Source: Nemertoderma westbladi (lineage: Eukaryota; Xenacoelomorpha; Nemertodermatida; Nemertodermatidae). From it: 23,612 bases of DNA. Positions 10,057 through 19,348 of the stretch are shown here, in pieces; the stretch's first letter is position 1, and each line of letters opens with the position of its first letter. Both the position numbers and the translations under genes were made by a program. The DNA is taken from assembly GCA_032718475.1 (NCBI GenBank), contig JAUCBJ010005786.1, positions 1-23,612 on the forward strand, read 5' to 3'. The notes below the pieces were generated by a model, which saw only the letters and a list, made by a program, of their open reading frames with translations, ran no database searches and had not been told where the DNA came from.

Positions 10057-11934
10057 ATGGAAGAAACAAAAATAATTTACCATATCGACGAGGAAGATAC
10101 CCCTTACCTCGTAAAACTTCCTATATCAGCCGATGACGTCACACTGGGAGACTTTAAGAATGTAATCGCCAAGCCAAACTTTAAGTATTTCTTTAAGTCG
10201 ATGGATGACGACTTCGGAGTTGTTAAGGAAGAGATTGCGGACGACGAAACTAAACTGCCGTGTTTCAACGGGCGGGTTGTCTCGTGGTTGGTCGCTGCGG
10301 AGGGCAGCTGTCGTCTTAGCGACCCGGGGTCTCAGGGGGTCGTTCCCTCCGGCGACAAGCAATCCGCGACCGGCTCATTCCGCTCTAAAGGGAGCGATTC
10401 CGGCGGCGCGTACGGCTACTCCGGCGGCTACGTTCGGTCCCGCTCCAAGGAGCGGCATCCCCTCCCGACCGGGTACCTCAGCGAGTCGACCGCGCTCACC
10501 AGCGACATGGACAGCAGCTGCTTCGATACAACCACAGAGGATGACGTCACCAGCCGGTTCAGCAGCGCCACAGAGCGGATGCATCCGCGGTACCACCAGC
10601 GCGGGAAGATGCGGAAACGCCGCAGACGGACGCTGCCGCCTCCCCAGTCCCGGTACCAGGGACGCCCGCTAGTCGGCGCCATGGGCGCCATGTCTATGAA
10701 TTCCTATTCGTCTATAACCGATTCCTCCATGTCTCTAAACATAGTTAACGTCACCCTCAACATGGACAACGTCAACTTCCTGGGTATCAGTATAGTCGGG
10801 CAGACCAACACGGGGGGCGACCGCGGGATCTACGTTGGCTCGATAATGAAGGGCGGAGCGGTGGCCAACGACGGTCGGATCGAACCCGGGGACATCATCC
10901 TCCAGGTCAACGACGTCAGCTTCGAGAACCTCTCCAACGACGAGGCGGTCCGCGTGCTGCGACAGGTCGCCGGGCAACCCGGCCCGGTGCGACTGCTCGT
11001 CGCCAAGTGCTGGAACTCAGCGGGCGGCGGGATGCCGCTCGGCTCGACCGGCTCGACGACCCCCCGATACCGAGCCGAGCCCATCCGCCCCATCGATCCC
11101 TCCACCTGGATCGAGCAGAGTCGCAAGGAGTACCACGCAGGGGGGGCCTCTGGGGGCAGTGGGGGCAGCAGCGGGGGGGCCAGCTCCATACCGGAGTCGG
11201 AACGCTACGTGGCGGTCACCGCCTCCGAGGAGGAGGAACGACTCACCGTAAACACCGACATCCTAACCGTGGTCCGACACCTCCACAGGGACGACGTCGG
11301 ACTGGATATAAAGGACCGGCAGTGGTTGAAGATAACCATCCCGAACGCGTTCATCGGCCACGACCTGGTCGACTGGTTGTACGACAGGTTGGAGGGATTT
11401 ACCGACAGACGCGATGCCAAGAAGTACGCCGGTAACCTCCTGAAGATGGGCCATATCCGACACACGGTTAACAAGCACACGTTCAGCGAGCAGTGCTACT
11501 ACGTGTTGGGGGAGATGGAGCCGCCGCCACTGCCGCCGCCGCCCGCGGCCCCGGTCTACCCGCCCCAGTACCACGGCGGCTGGGCCCCCAACTACGGCGC
11601 CGCGCACTACTTCCAGGCGCAGAGCGCTGGCTACGGCAGCTACCCGGGGGAGGGGTTCCCACAGGAGATGGACAGCTGCTCCACCAACACCTACAACACG
11701 GGGTTGCTGTTAGCCGCAGCCGAGGGCCGCAACGACAGCGCGGCCAGTAGCGGCGGATCCACTCACTCGGGAACCCGTAGGGGTCGATCCCTCCCCCGCA
11801 GGGCTCCGCCCTCCTACGCATCCCCTTCCTACGCTCCGCCCTCGGTTACCAGCGCTGGGGTGGAGGCGGCCAATAGCGGCGCGGTGCCCAGTCCCAGCCA
11901 CACAGGGGTGCAATCCACATCCGAGGTCTTTTAA
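10057..11934 (+). CDS. dvl: Dishevelled (Wnt/planar polarity scaffold), single exon
   Basis: Dishevelled is a cytoplasmic scaffold that couples Frizzled receptors to beta-catenin and planar polarity signalling. The 625-residue protein has all three family domains in order. The DIX domain (residues 3-82) starts ETKIIYHIDEEDTPYLVKLP and includes FFKSMDDDFGVVKEE and LPCFNGRVVSWLV, the polymerisation interface. A basic cluster, KMRKRRRR, lies at 184-191. SSITDSSMSLNI leads into the PDZ domain (229-319; FLGISIVG, GSIMKGGAVA, DGRIEPGD). The DEP domain (412-486) has WLKITIPNAFIG, VDWLY, FTDRRDAKKYA and HTVNKHTFSEQCYY. Proline-rich and Gly/Ser-rich tails follow. The start is firm: CACACAATGG has A at -3 and G at +4. 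There are no introns, although vertebrate homologues have many, so this is either an intact retrocopy or a gene that lost introns. The length is somewhat below the usual 650-750. The conserved C-terminal FVDVM-type end of vertebrate DVL is absent; the protein ends SEVF. The coding region is far richer in GC than its flanks. Confidence 0.97.
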   Translation: MEETKIIYHIDEEDTPYLVKLPISADDVTLGDFKNVIAKPNFKYFFKSMDDDFGVVKEEIADDETKLPCFNGRVVSWLVAAEGSCRLSDPGSQGVVPSGDKQSATGSFRSKGSDSGGAYGYSGGYVRSRSKERHPLPTGYLSESTALTSDMDSSCFDTTTEDDVTSRFSSATERMHPRYHQRGKMRKRRRRTLPPPQSRYQGRPLVGAMGAMSMNSYSSITDSSMSLNIVNVTLNMDNVNFLGISIVGQTNTGGDRGIYVGSIMKGGAVANDGRIEPGDIILQVNDVSFENLSNDEAVRVLRQVAGQPGPVRLLVAKCWNSAGGGMPLGSTGSTTPRYRAEPIRPIDPSTWIEQSRKEYHAGGASGGSGGSSGGASSIPESERYVAVTASEEEERLTVNTDILTVVRHLHRDDVGLDIKDRQWLKITIPNAFIGHDLVDWLYDRLEGFTDRRDAKKYAGNLLKMGHIRHTVNKHTFSEQCYYVLGEMEPPPLPPPPAAPVYPPQYHGGWAPNYGAAHYFQAQSAGYGSYPGEGFPQEMDSCSTNTYNTGLLLAAAEGRNDSAASSGGSTHSGTRRGRSLPRRAPPSYASPSYAPPSVTSAGVEAANSGAVPSPSHTGVQSTSEVF

Positions 11935-13240
11935 TCCGCGCCCTTTGGCCCGCACCCAAAGGCTCCGGGTCCTTTGGCCCGCGTCCTGGAGGCTCCGGGT
12001 CCTTTGGCCCGCGTTCTGGAGGCTCCGGGTCCTTTGGCCCGCGTCCTGGAGGCTCCGGGCTCTTTGACCCGCGCTCTAGAGGCTCCGGGCCCTTTGGCCC
12101 GCGCCCTAGAGGCTCCGGGCGCTTTGGGCCGCGCCCTAGAGGCTCCGGGCGCTTTGGGCCGCGCCCTAGAGGCTCCGGGCCCTTTGGCCCGCGCCCTAGA
12201 GGCTCCGGGCCCTTGGGGCTGCGCCCTAGAGGCTCCGGGCCCTTGGGGCTGCGCCCTAGAGGCTCCGGGCCCTTTGGGTCGCGCCCTAGAGGCTCCGGGC
12301 CCTTTGACCCGCGCCATATAGCATCCGGGGCCTTTGGCCCGCGCCATATAGGATCCGAGGCCTTTGGGCCGCGTCCTGGAGGCTCCGGGCCCTTTGGGCC
12401 GCGCCCTAGAGGCTCCGGACCCTTTGACCCGCGCTCTAGAAGCTCCGGACCCTTTGACGCACGCTCTAGAGGCTCCGGGCCCTTTGACCCGCGCTCTAGA
12501 GGCTCCGGACCCTTTGGCCCGCGTCCTATAGGCTCCGGAGCCTTTGACCCGCGTCCTGGAGGCTCCGGAGCCTTTGACCCGCGCTGTAGAGGCTCCGGAC
12601 CCTTTGACCCGCGCTGTAGAGGCTCCGGACCCTTTAACCCGCGCCCTAGAGGCTCCGGGCCCTTTGGACCGCGCCCTGGAGGCTCCGGAGCCTTTGACCC
12701 GCGCTGTAGAGGCTCCGGACCCCTTGACCCGCGCTGTAGAGGCTCCGGACCCTTTGACCCGCGCTGTAGAGGCTCTGGACCCTTTAACCCGCGCCCTAGA
12801 GGCTCCGGGCCCTTTGGACCGCGCCCTAGAGGCTCCGGGCCCTTTGGGCCGCGTCCTGGAGGCTCCGAAGCCTTTGACCCGCGCTGTAGAGGCTCCGGAC
12901 CCCTTGACCCGCGCTGTAGAGGCTCCGGACCCTTTGACCCGCGCTGTAGAGGCTCCGGACCCTTTAACCCGCGCCCTAGAGGCTCCGGGCCCTTTGGACC
13001 GCGCCCTAGAGGCTCCGGGCCCTTTGGACCGCGCCCTAGAGGCTCCGGGCCCTTTGGACCGCGCCCTAGAGGCTCCGGAGCCTTTGACCAGCGCTGTAGA
13101 GGCTCCGGACCCCTTGACCCGCGCTGTAGAGGCTCCGGACCCTTTGACCCGCGCCCTAGAGGCTCCGGGCCCTTTGGACCGCGCCCTAGAGGCTCCGGGC
13201 CCTTTGACCCGCGCTCTCGAGGCTCCGGACCCCGGCTAAC
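11935..13240. repeat. 30-bp minisatellite, about 43 units, with higher-order structure
   Basis: The unit is built on CCCTAGAGGCTCCGGGCCCT followed by TTGGGCCGCG. From TCCGGG at 11964 to TCCGGA at 13224 there are exactly 42 periods of 30 bp without any indel. Variant units (CCCTAGAGG, CTGTAGAGG, CGTCCTGGAGG; TTTGACC, TTTGGACC, TTTAACC) recur in the same order as blocks of 4, 6 and 7 units starting near 12571, 12691 and 12871, a higher-order repeat. The array begins right at the Dishevelled stop codon and would form the start of its 3' UTR. Because 30 is a multiple of three, several frames stay open, but none begins with ATG, so I do not call a protein. Confidence 0.95.
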
Positions 13241-14155
13241 TTTAGTCTCTCTGCGTGTTTAGTGTTGATATTTCACCCCACCCCCACACTCACCACCTGT
13301 TTCCATAGCAATGTTGCAATTAAGTAATAGTATTATTAATATTGCTTGATACGTTTTTGTGTTTGTGTATCACTAAGTGTAAGTACTAAGTAGGTCTAAA
13401 AAAAGTAAAAATCTTATACACAAGTAAAATTATTTATTTTGGTTTTGATTCTGAGATGAAGATTATTTAATTTCAAATTAATTTGTCAAATAGAAACTAT
13501 AGTAATCTAGTTGTATTTATGTAGTTATTTATTGTTCAAATAAAATACTCTGGTTTATAATAACTAAATAAATAATTATTATAATAGAATATCCAATTAT
13601 AAATCTAAAAGAACAATAAACCCCCAATATCAATTGTTTCCCATGTGTGTAGCTGTAGAGATTAGCGCCATATATTATTAGCACTAAGTGTATTTTTATA
13701 ATATTTTTAAAATGTTATGCACCTCGGTGATTTATTGTGCACTGTTATATACAAGTTATTGTTGGTTGTATTTTTACTTATTTTTAAGGATGGGAATATT
13801 ATTTAAGGTTTGGCGACCCAACTTACATTATTATTGTAGAATATAAATATAATAATTATGTTATAATAATTGTCTGTCTATAGCCTATAGTCTACTTATC
13901 TAGCTGTATTTTATTTAGTTTCATTTTGTGCTCTACAACTCCCTGTTCATATGGATGGATTATAAGCGCAGTGACATGTTTTACTTTTAATCTCTTTATT
14001 TTCCATAGCTGCGCTACAGTTAAGCAAAACATCAAAGTTCATTTTATAAGAAAGTTTTTATTAATTAATTATTAAAGAAACATCCCTGCGCTCGGGGTAG
14101 GGGAGGGGGGGGGGGTGAAAATGACAGCCACCTATGATGTAATACAGAGAAACCG
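13241..14155. other. AT-rich probable 3' flank of Dishevelled
   Basis: No gene is supported here. If Dishevelled transcription reads through the minisatellite, this stretch would carry its 3' end; candidate polyadenylation signals are listed separately. The rest is very AT-rich with TAATAAT-type words, ending in a short G-rich run near 14097-14115. Confidence 0.55.
13539..13544 (+). terminator. Candidate polyadenylation signal (AATAAA)
   Basis: The first canonical AATAAA downstream of the 30-bp array stands about 1.6 kb after the Dishevelled stop. Further copies are at 13567-13572 and 13615-13620. In such AT-rich DNA this hexamer is expected by chance, so the assignment is weak. Confidence 0.3.
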
Positions 14156-15204
14156 GAAGTCAGCCCCTGGGAGTCAGCCCCCTAGGACTAGTAGTAGTCC
14201 TAGCAGCCCCTGGGAGTCAGCCCCCTAGGACTAGTAGTAGTCCTAGCAGCCCCTGTGAGTCAGCCCCCTAGGACCAGTAGTAGTCCTAGCAGCCCCTGGG
14301 AGTCAGCCTCCTAGGACTAGTAGTAGTCATAGCAGCCCCTGGGAGTCAGCCCCCTAGGACTAGTAGTAATCCTAGCAGCCCCTGGGAGTCAGCCCCCTAG
14401 GACTAGTAGTAGTCCTAGCAGCCCCTGGGAGTCAGCCCCCTATGACTAGTAGTAGTCCTAGCAGCCCCTGGGAGTCAGCCCCCTAGGACTAGTAGTAGTC
14501 CTAACAGCCCCTGGGAGTCAGCCCCCTATGACTAGTAGTAGTCCTAGCAGCCCCTGGGAGTCAGCCCCCTAGGACTAGTAGTAGTCCTAGCAGCCCCTGG
14601 GAGTCAGCCCCCTATGACTAGTAGTAATCCTAGCAGCCCCTGGGAGTCAGCCCCCTAGGACTAGTAGTAATCCTAGCAGCCCCTGGGAGTCAGCCCCCTA
14701 GGACTAGTAGTAGTCCTAGCAGCCCCTGGGAGTCAGCCCCCTAGGACTAGTAGTAGTCCTAGCAGCCCCTGGGAGTCAGCCCCCTAGGACTAGTAGTAGT
14801 CCTAGCAGCCCCTGGGAGTCAGCCCCCTAGGACTAGTAGTAGTCCTAGCAGCCCCTGGGAGTCAGCCCCCTAGGACTAGTAGTAGTCCTAGCAGCCCCTG
14901 GGAGTCAGCCCCCTAGGACTAGTAGTAGTCCTAGCAGCCCCTGGGAGTCAGCCCCCTAGGACTAGTAGTAGTCCTAGCAGCCCCTGGGAGTCAGCCCCCT
15001 AGGACCAGTAGTAGTCCTAGCAGCCCCTGGGAGTCAGCCCCCTAGGACCAGTAGTAGTCCTAGCAGCCCCTGGGAGTCAGCCCCCCAGGACTAGTAGTAG
15101 TCCTAGCAGCCCCTGGGAGTCAGCCCCCTAGGACTAGTAGTAGTCCTAGCAGCCCCTGGGAGTCAGCCCCCCAGGACTAGTAGTAGTCCTAGCAGCCCCT
15201 GGGA
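14156..15204. repeat. 43-bp minisatellite, 24 units, each with a hairpin
   Basis: CTGGG ends recur from 14169 to 15201, exactly 24 periods of 43 bp without an indel. Each unit contains AGCAGCCCCTGGGAGTCAGC and the inverted repeat CTAGGACTA-GTAG-TAGTCCTAG (9-bp arms, 4-base loop). Variation is only by substitution, mostly in the arms (CTATGACTA, TAGTAATCC, GGACCAGTA), and in most cases is not compensated on the other arm. Near-identical units in the second half suggest recent expansion. This is not a CRISPR array: there are no unique spacers. Confidence 0.95.
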
Positions 15205-16565
15205 ACACTCGTCGTATTTCCATGCCAGTAACCCCCCTAACTTTGTTTGAGCGCGATATTCTTTATAGTTACTCACATATGTTTTTTAGTTTGTTGCAGT
15301 ATGTAGTTATAATACTTATACTATCATGTATGTTTGATATAATTATTATTTTATTTTACACCCTTTCCCATTCCCTCACTAACACTAATATTTTATAATT
15401 GTACGCACAACGCACTGGGCCGTTTGGTTGGGTTCTCTTTTTACGACTCTTATATAAATGTATACAAAATCGTTTTCAGAAAATTCTGACTGAAATTATA
15501 TGAATTAAACATCAAATTATTTTAATATTAAATAGTAATACAAGTCATAAATTATTTAACTGGTGTTCTTTTGTAATTAATTAGAAGCGAGGCAATAAAT
15601 TGTGACCTCATTCATTCCTCAAATTGCTTAGATTATTAATTGCTTTGATTAATCAAGTAAGTTCGTAAATGACTTGGAGATTGGGTGTATAATAATTGAA
15701 GCCACCCATGAAGTTGTAATATATTGGCCATATTGTTTGTAGATATAATATATTATTGTGCCCCAATATTAGTTGCACCCTGTTATTCCTGTTTATATTT
15801 ATTTACTCCAAATATATTAAAATTGAACGTTTCTGTTTGACATTTGTTTTCCAGATAAACTGAGTATTTCCATTCCTACAGAAATACGGCCCACTCCAGG
15901 GGACTAACATATCCTGTGGATTGTCTGACTTTCCCGGAATAGCAAGTACGATAACTCACGAGTCAGGAGCAGGGGTGTGGGGGGGGGGGGGGGGGGATAT
16001 CAGGAATCCAACATTTAATATTATCCCAATGGAAGTCAAGTTATTTTTTTTAGAGTCTGCGGAACTCAGTGTAACAAATTGCATAAACAAACATCGTGAA
16101 TGATATAAAATACAAGTCCAACTGGTTTAATTTTTACTGGAACATGTAGGATACGATGCGATACGAAAATGGTTCAGTCCAATTCATGCAAATATCCCCC
16201 AAACATTTCAATTTTAATTTTCCGAACAATTTTCTAGTTATAGGCCTACATTAAACACCAAAGACCCGAAGTTCTTCTGGTCAGGTCATTACAACATAAT
16301 GTCTACCTACTAACCCCATGAATTTTTACTACTGGTGTCTACTAACTTCTGACGGTGACCCATATCCATTCGAGGGTACTTGCCCCATTCTTAATCATAA
16401 GATAAGAAGGGGGGGGGGGGGGGGGGGGCTGGACGTAAACCCCATCCGCGAAATCATATTTCGACTCAATGTTAAATTGCCAAATATATCACTCAGCGAT
16501 AAAGTTTCGTGGAGCGGCAGCACAGCGCAGAAAGATAGCTATTGCTAGATGCTAATATATCTGCT
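15205..16565. other. Intergenic DNA with two long G-runs, no supported gene
   Basis: No reading frame here resembles a known protein. The region contains G-homopolymers of about 18 bases at 15979-15996 and about 20 bases at 16409-16428, roughly 430 bp apart. The remainder is AT-rich. Short open frames around the G-runs are artefacts of the homopolymers. Confidence 0.6.
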
Positions 16566-16735
16566 GGCTCCTCGGTGGCAATAAAGAAATACACAAAACA
16601 AACTGGGCGAGCCACGAGGCTCCTCGGTGGCAATAAAGAAATACACAAAACAAACAGGGGCGAGCCACGAGGCTCCTAGGTGGCAATAAAGAAATACACA
16701 AAACAAACTGGGGCGATCCACGAGGCTCCTAGGTG
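16566..16735. repeat. 52/53-bp tandem repeat, three units plus a partial
   Basis: GGCTCCT(C/A)GGTGGCAATA starts at 16566, 16618 and 16671, and a partial GGCTCCTAGGTGACAA starts at 16724. Periods are 52, 53 and 53 bp. Each unit contains AAGAAATACACAAAACAAAC and a GGGCGA(G/T)CCACGA segment. The array abuts the reverse-transcriptase relic, so it may be part of the same dead element. Confidence 0.8.
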
Positions 16736-16950
16736 ACAAACTTACTGATCTAGACTTTGCTGATGAGTACTCGAGGGGAACCCAACGGCTCCTCAGCTTA
16801 GTGGAACAGGGAACTTGCATGGAATGGGAGGTCCTTTTTGTTGCAACAGCCCAGTGTGAGATCCAGCTTCGCACTAGAGCTGAGCAACAGCTTTGAGGCT
16901 CTTGCCTGAGGCAGCCGATCAATGCGAAGGCTGTAAAGCTCATGCACTCT
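16736..16950 (+). pseudogene. Small non-LTR reverse-transcriptase relic (DLDFAD box)
   Basis: On the plus strand a frame near 16739 reads LTDLDFADE followed by RLLSLVEQG; this resembles the DLDFADD catalytic box and the following helix of a LINE polymerase. A second frame, after a frameshift and stop near 16890, reads INAKAVKLM, resembling the usual INxxKT.VM segment. The second catalytic aspartate is replaced by Glu. The match is short, and it is a different LINE type from the relic at 2570-5064. Confidence 0.45.
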
Positions 16951-17566
16951 TCCGAAGAATTGGTTCAACAGAATGGCTTGGCATTTTTATGGGAATTAAT
17001 TTAGCCTGTGTCTCAAACGTGGAACCAAAAAAAATATACAAAGTCAATTTGGTTACCAGAAATTTTCAAAATGAAAAATTACATTTTTGAAAATAGGCCG
17101 TTTTTTGTGATGTAACTTTTGCAATTTCTAACCTACATGTCTAAAAGGTGGTTCCACCTATAAAGGATTAGTAGAAGAACATATACTGAAAATTTCATGC
17201 AATTTGGTCCAGCAGATCCAAAGAAACAGGTACATGAGTAGAAACGAAAAATAAAATTCTGAGATAAAAGCCATTTTGTTAAATGGAGGGATAATTCTAT
17301 TTATATTCAAAAAATAAGGAAGAATACTTCTTAACTAAAATTTTCGATATGGGGGTTTTGCGGGGTGGTGATTGCATTTTCGATGTCAGTTTAAACGTTT
17401 GATGAATTCCAGTCTGTCTGTTTATCAGACAATCTGTCTGTCTGTCTGTCAGTCATTAATTCATGAAACACACTACCGAACTGAAATTTAGGTTATGGGA
17501 GTTTTCCTGGTCGGTGATTACATTTCTGGTGTCAGTATTCGAATATAATATGGAAGGCTCCATCTA

Positions 17567-17660
17567 GGACCCTGAACGAACAGGCATTACTCGGTCCCTG
17601 AACAGGCAGTACTCGGTCCCTGAACAGGCAGTACCCGGTCCATGCATGAACAGGCAGTAG
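17567..17660. repeat. 22-bp tandem repeat, about three to four units
   Basis: Units of ACTCGGTCCCTGAACAGGCA(GT) are repeated; the first and last are degenerate (CCCTGAACGAACAGGCATT; CGGTCCATGCATGAACAGGC). No coding role is apparent. Confidence 0.8.
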
Positions 17661-18757
17661 TACCCTGCGATTGATTTCAGAAGAATAAAATGTGTGGTTA
17701 ATACGCAGAGACAGACAATGCATTATATTATTATTATTTACATAAGAACAGCTATCTGCTGAAACAACTAAACAAAACACGTCTCGATTTCAAGTCCATC
17801 AACATAATATCTTTAAAAATCTATTAATAATATAATAATATTTATGTTATTTAATAATATTAATACGAGCCCAATAATAAGCATCCTGTATGTGGCCTTT
17901 TTTAACGGAAACTACATTAACAGAAATTACACGTCCACGGATATAATGTACAACAATTAGGTTGTAACAAAGTCAAAAAGAAAAGTTTGGTCGGTGGTCG
18001 GGTAAATTTAATGTATAACAACTATATTACTAACAAAGAATAAATGAAGTCGTGTGTCTGAAACTCTTGTTATAGAATTGGTACACTACTGATTTATTTT
18101 CTAAATGATTTTATTTAGTATTTTATAGAAGTGAAAATGTTACTTTTTGTTTCTACCAACTTAAATTAAAATATGAGTCCACAATAAATAATATTTTCAT
18201 TATAACATATTAATATAGATCTTTTTTTCAAAAACCTCGACAAAACCAAGTAACTTTACATGCAACGTAATAAATTATAATATGCACGGTGCACTTTAAA
18301 AGTTGTAAACTTGTTTAATTAATAAATTTGTTAAAAGGGTCGAACGACAAGCAAAATATAACAGTTTAAACCCTTTAACACAAATACCTACTGTATAGCT
18401 AGAAAGTCCATCTAAAATATTATTATATAAACTAAAAAATCAATTGAATAATAATTAGTACCGATATATAGATTAATGGAATAACCGCCTTATTTATTAA
18501 TATGATTATTATGCTAAACAGAAACGGATAACTTTAATGTTTTATTCTGTTGCATGTAAGATACCATGGAATTGGAATAGTCGTAGCCCTATGGAATAGA
18601 GAAATACAGACATGCGTTATTTAAGAGACAATCTATAAAATTCCGCGGTATACAGCTAATGGTTACTCAATTAGTTAGACCTACATAAAAACCTGTTTAT
18701 TCTGGTTTCGTTTTCACAAGATCATTTTTGCCAGGTTTTTTCAGAAGGAAAATCCCA

Positions 18758-18783
18758 AAACACACGTGTTAAAACGTGTGTTT
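18758..18783. repeat. 10-bp perfect hairpin (AAACACACGT)
   Basis: AAACACACGT and ACGTGTGTTT are perfect inverse complements around a GTTAAA loop. It overlaps the CACGTG-like words. No gene stands close enough to suggest a terminator role. Confidence 0.55.
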
Positions 18784-19324
18784 AAATAAAAAAATCGCAC
18801 TGTTGTCATGTAATTCTGGGATAGTTGTAAATAATAATTTTAAAATAAATCATTTTTGTCACATTATTAGGGCAAGATTTTTCATTCTTGAAAAAACGTG
18901 GGGAAAATTTGCAAAAAACGGCACAAAAACAGGCCTTTACTGTAAAAGGCAGCAAAATTGAGTGAAAAAAGACACAAAAGGAATGAACGCAACAACGAAA
19001 ACACGCCGTTATACCTGAGAAATAATTGAGAGTGGTTTTGGTTTACTATCAAATCCCGATCTACATTAATTATTACATATCGATATTACATATTTTAAGG
19101 GTGGGATGCATAAAGAAAGAATATCGTTTTTGGAATCGCTGATATATTTGCTAAAATTAAGAGACAAAACTCCAGTCCTTATAGGCTGTTAGGCATGTAG
19201 GGAGTTGCAATCTTTCGAAAGAAAGAAAAACGAACTGAGAATGTTTAAAAAGTGTCTCCAGAACATACTGGGCTATCTTCCACAACAAACCTTTCAAATC
19301 TGGTTGGTCAATATTGAGTATTTT

Positions 19325-19330
19325 TTTATT
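19325..19330 (-). terminator. Polyadenylation signal of the HNMT-like gene (AATAAA)
   Basis: On the minus strand AATAAA lies about 19 bases after the TAG stop of the methyltransferase-like gene, which would give a very short 3' UTR. The position is plausible, but the hexamer is common in AT-rich DNA. Confidence 0.4.
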
Positions 19331-19348
19331 ATTCGACAAAAAAGTGCA

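Larger units (their letters stand above)
16951..19324. other. AT-rich intergenic DNA with small repeats, no supported gene
   Basis: I find no gene. There is a short (CTGT)n microsatellite at about 17411-17453 and a 22-bp tandem repeat at 17567-17660. Two divergent copies of a motif, GGTGATTGCATTTTCGATGT and GGTGATTACATTTCTGGTGT, lie near 17370 and 17512. A 10-bp hairpin lies at 18758-18783. The rest is AT-rich with TAATAATA-type stretches. Confidence 0.6.

Noticed and set aside
10126-11955. Several open frames of 70-140 codons on both strands within Dishevelled
   Set aside because: They are shadows of the GC-rich coding sequence; only the plus-strand frame from 10057 shows domain conservation.
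11974-12321. Readthrough extension of Dishevelled into the repeat (ALEAPGPL...)
   Set aside because: The frame is in phase with Dishevelled but lies after a TAA stop and has no start of its own; nothing in the sequence indicates stop-codon readthrough.
12213-13262. A 349-codon open frame of GSGPFGPRPR repeats
   Set aside because: It is a by-product of the 30-bp minisatellite, whose length keeps several frames open on both strands. It has no ATG start (it opens at TTG) and the same DNA gives equally long frames in other phases.
14156-15204. CRISPR-like array
   Set aside because: Units are contiguous 43-bp copies without unique spacers, in a clearly animal context.
16545-16943. 132-codon minus-strand open frame
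   Set aside because: It contains three near-identical peptide repeats (CFVYFFIAT) that merely translate the 53-bp tandem repeat.
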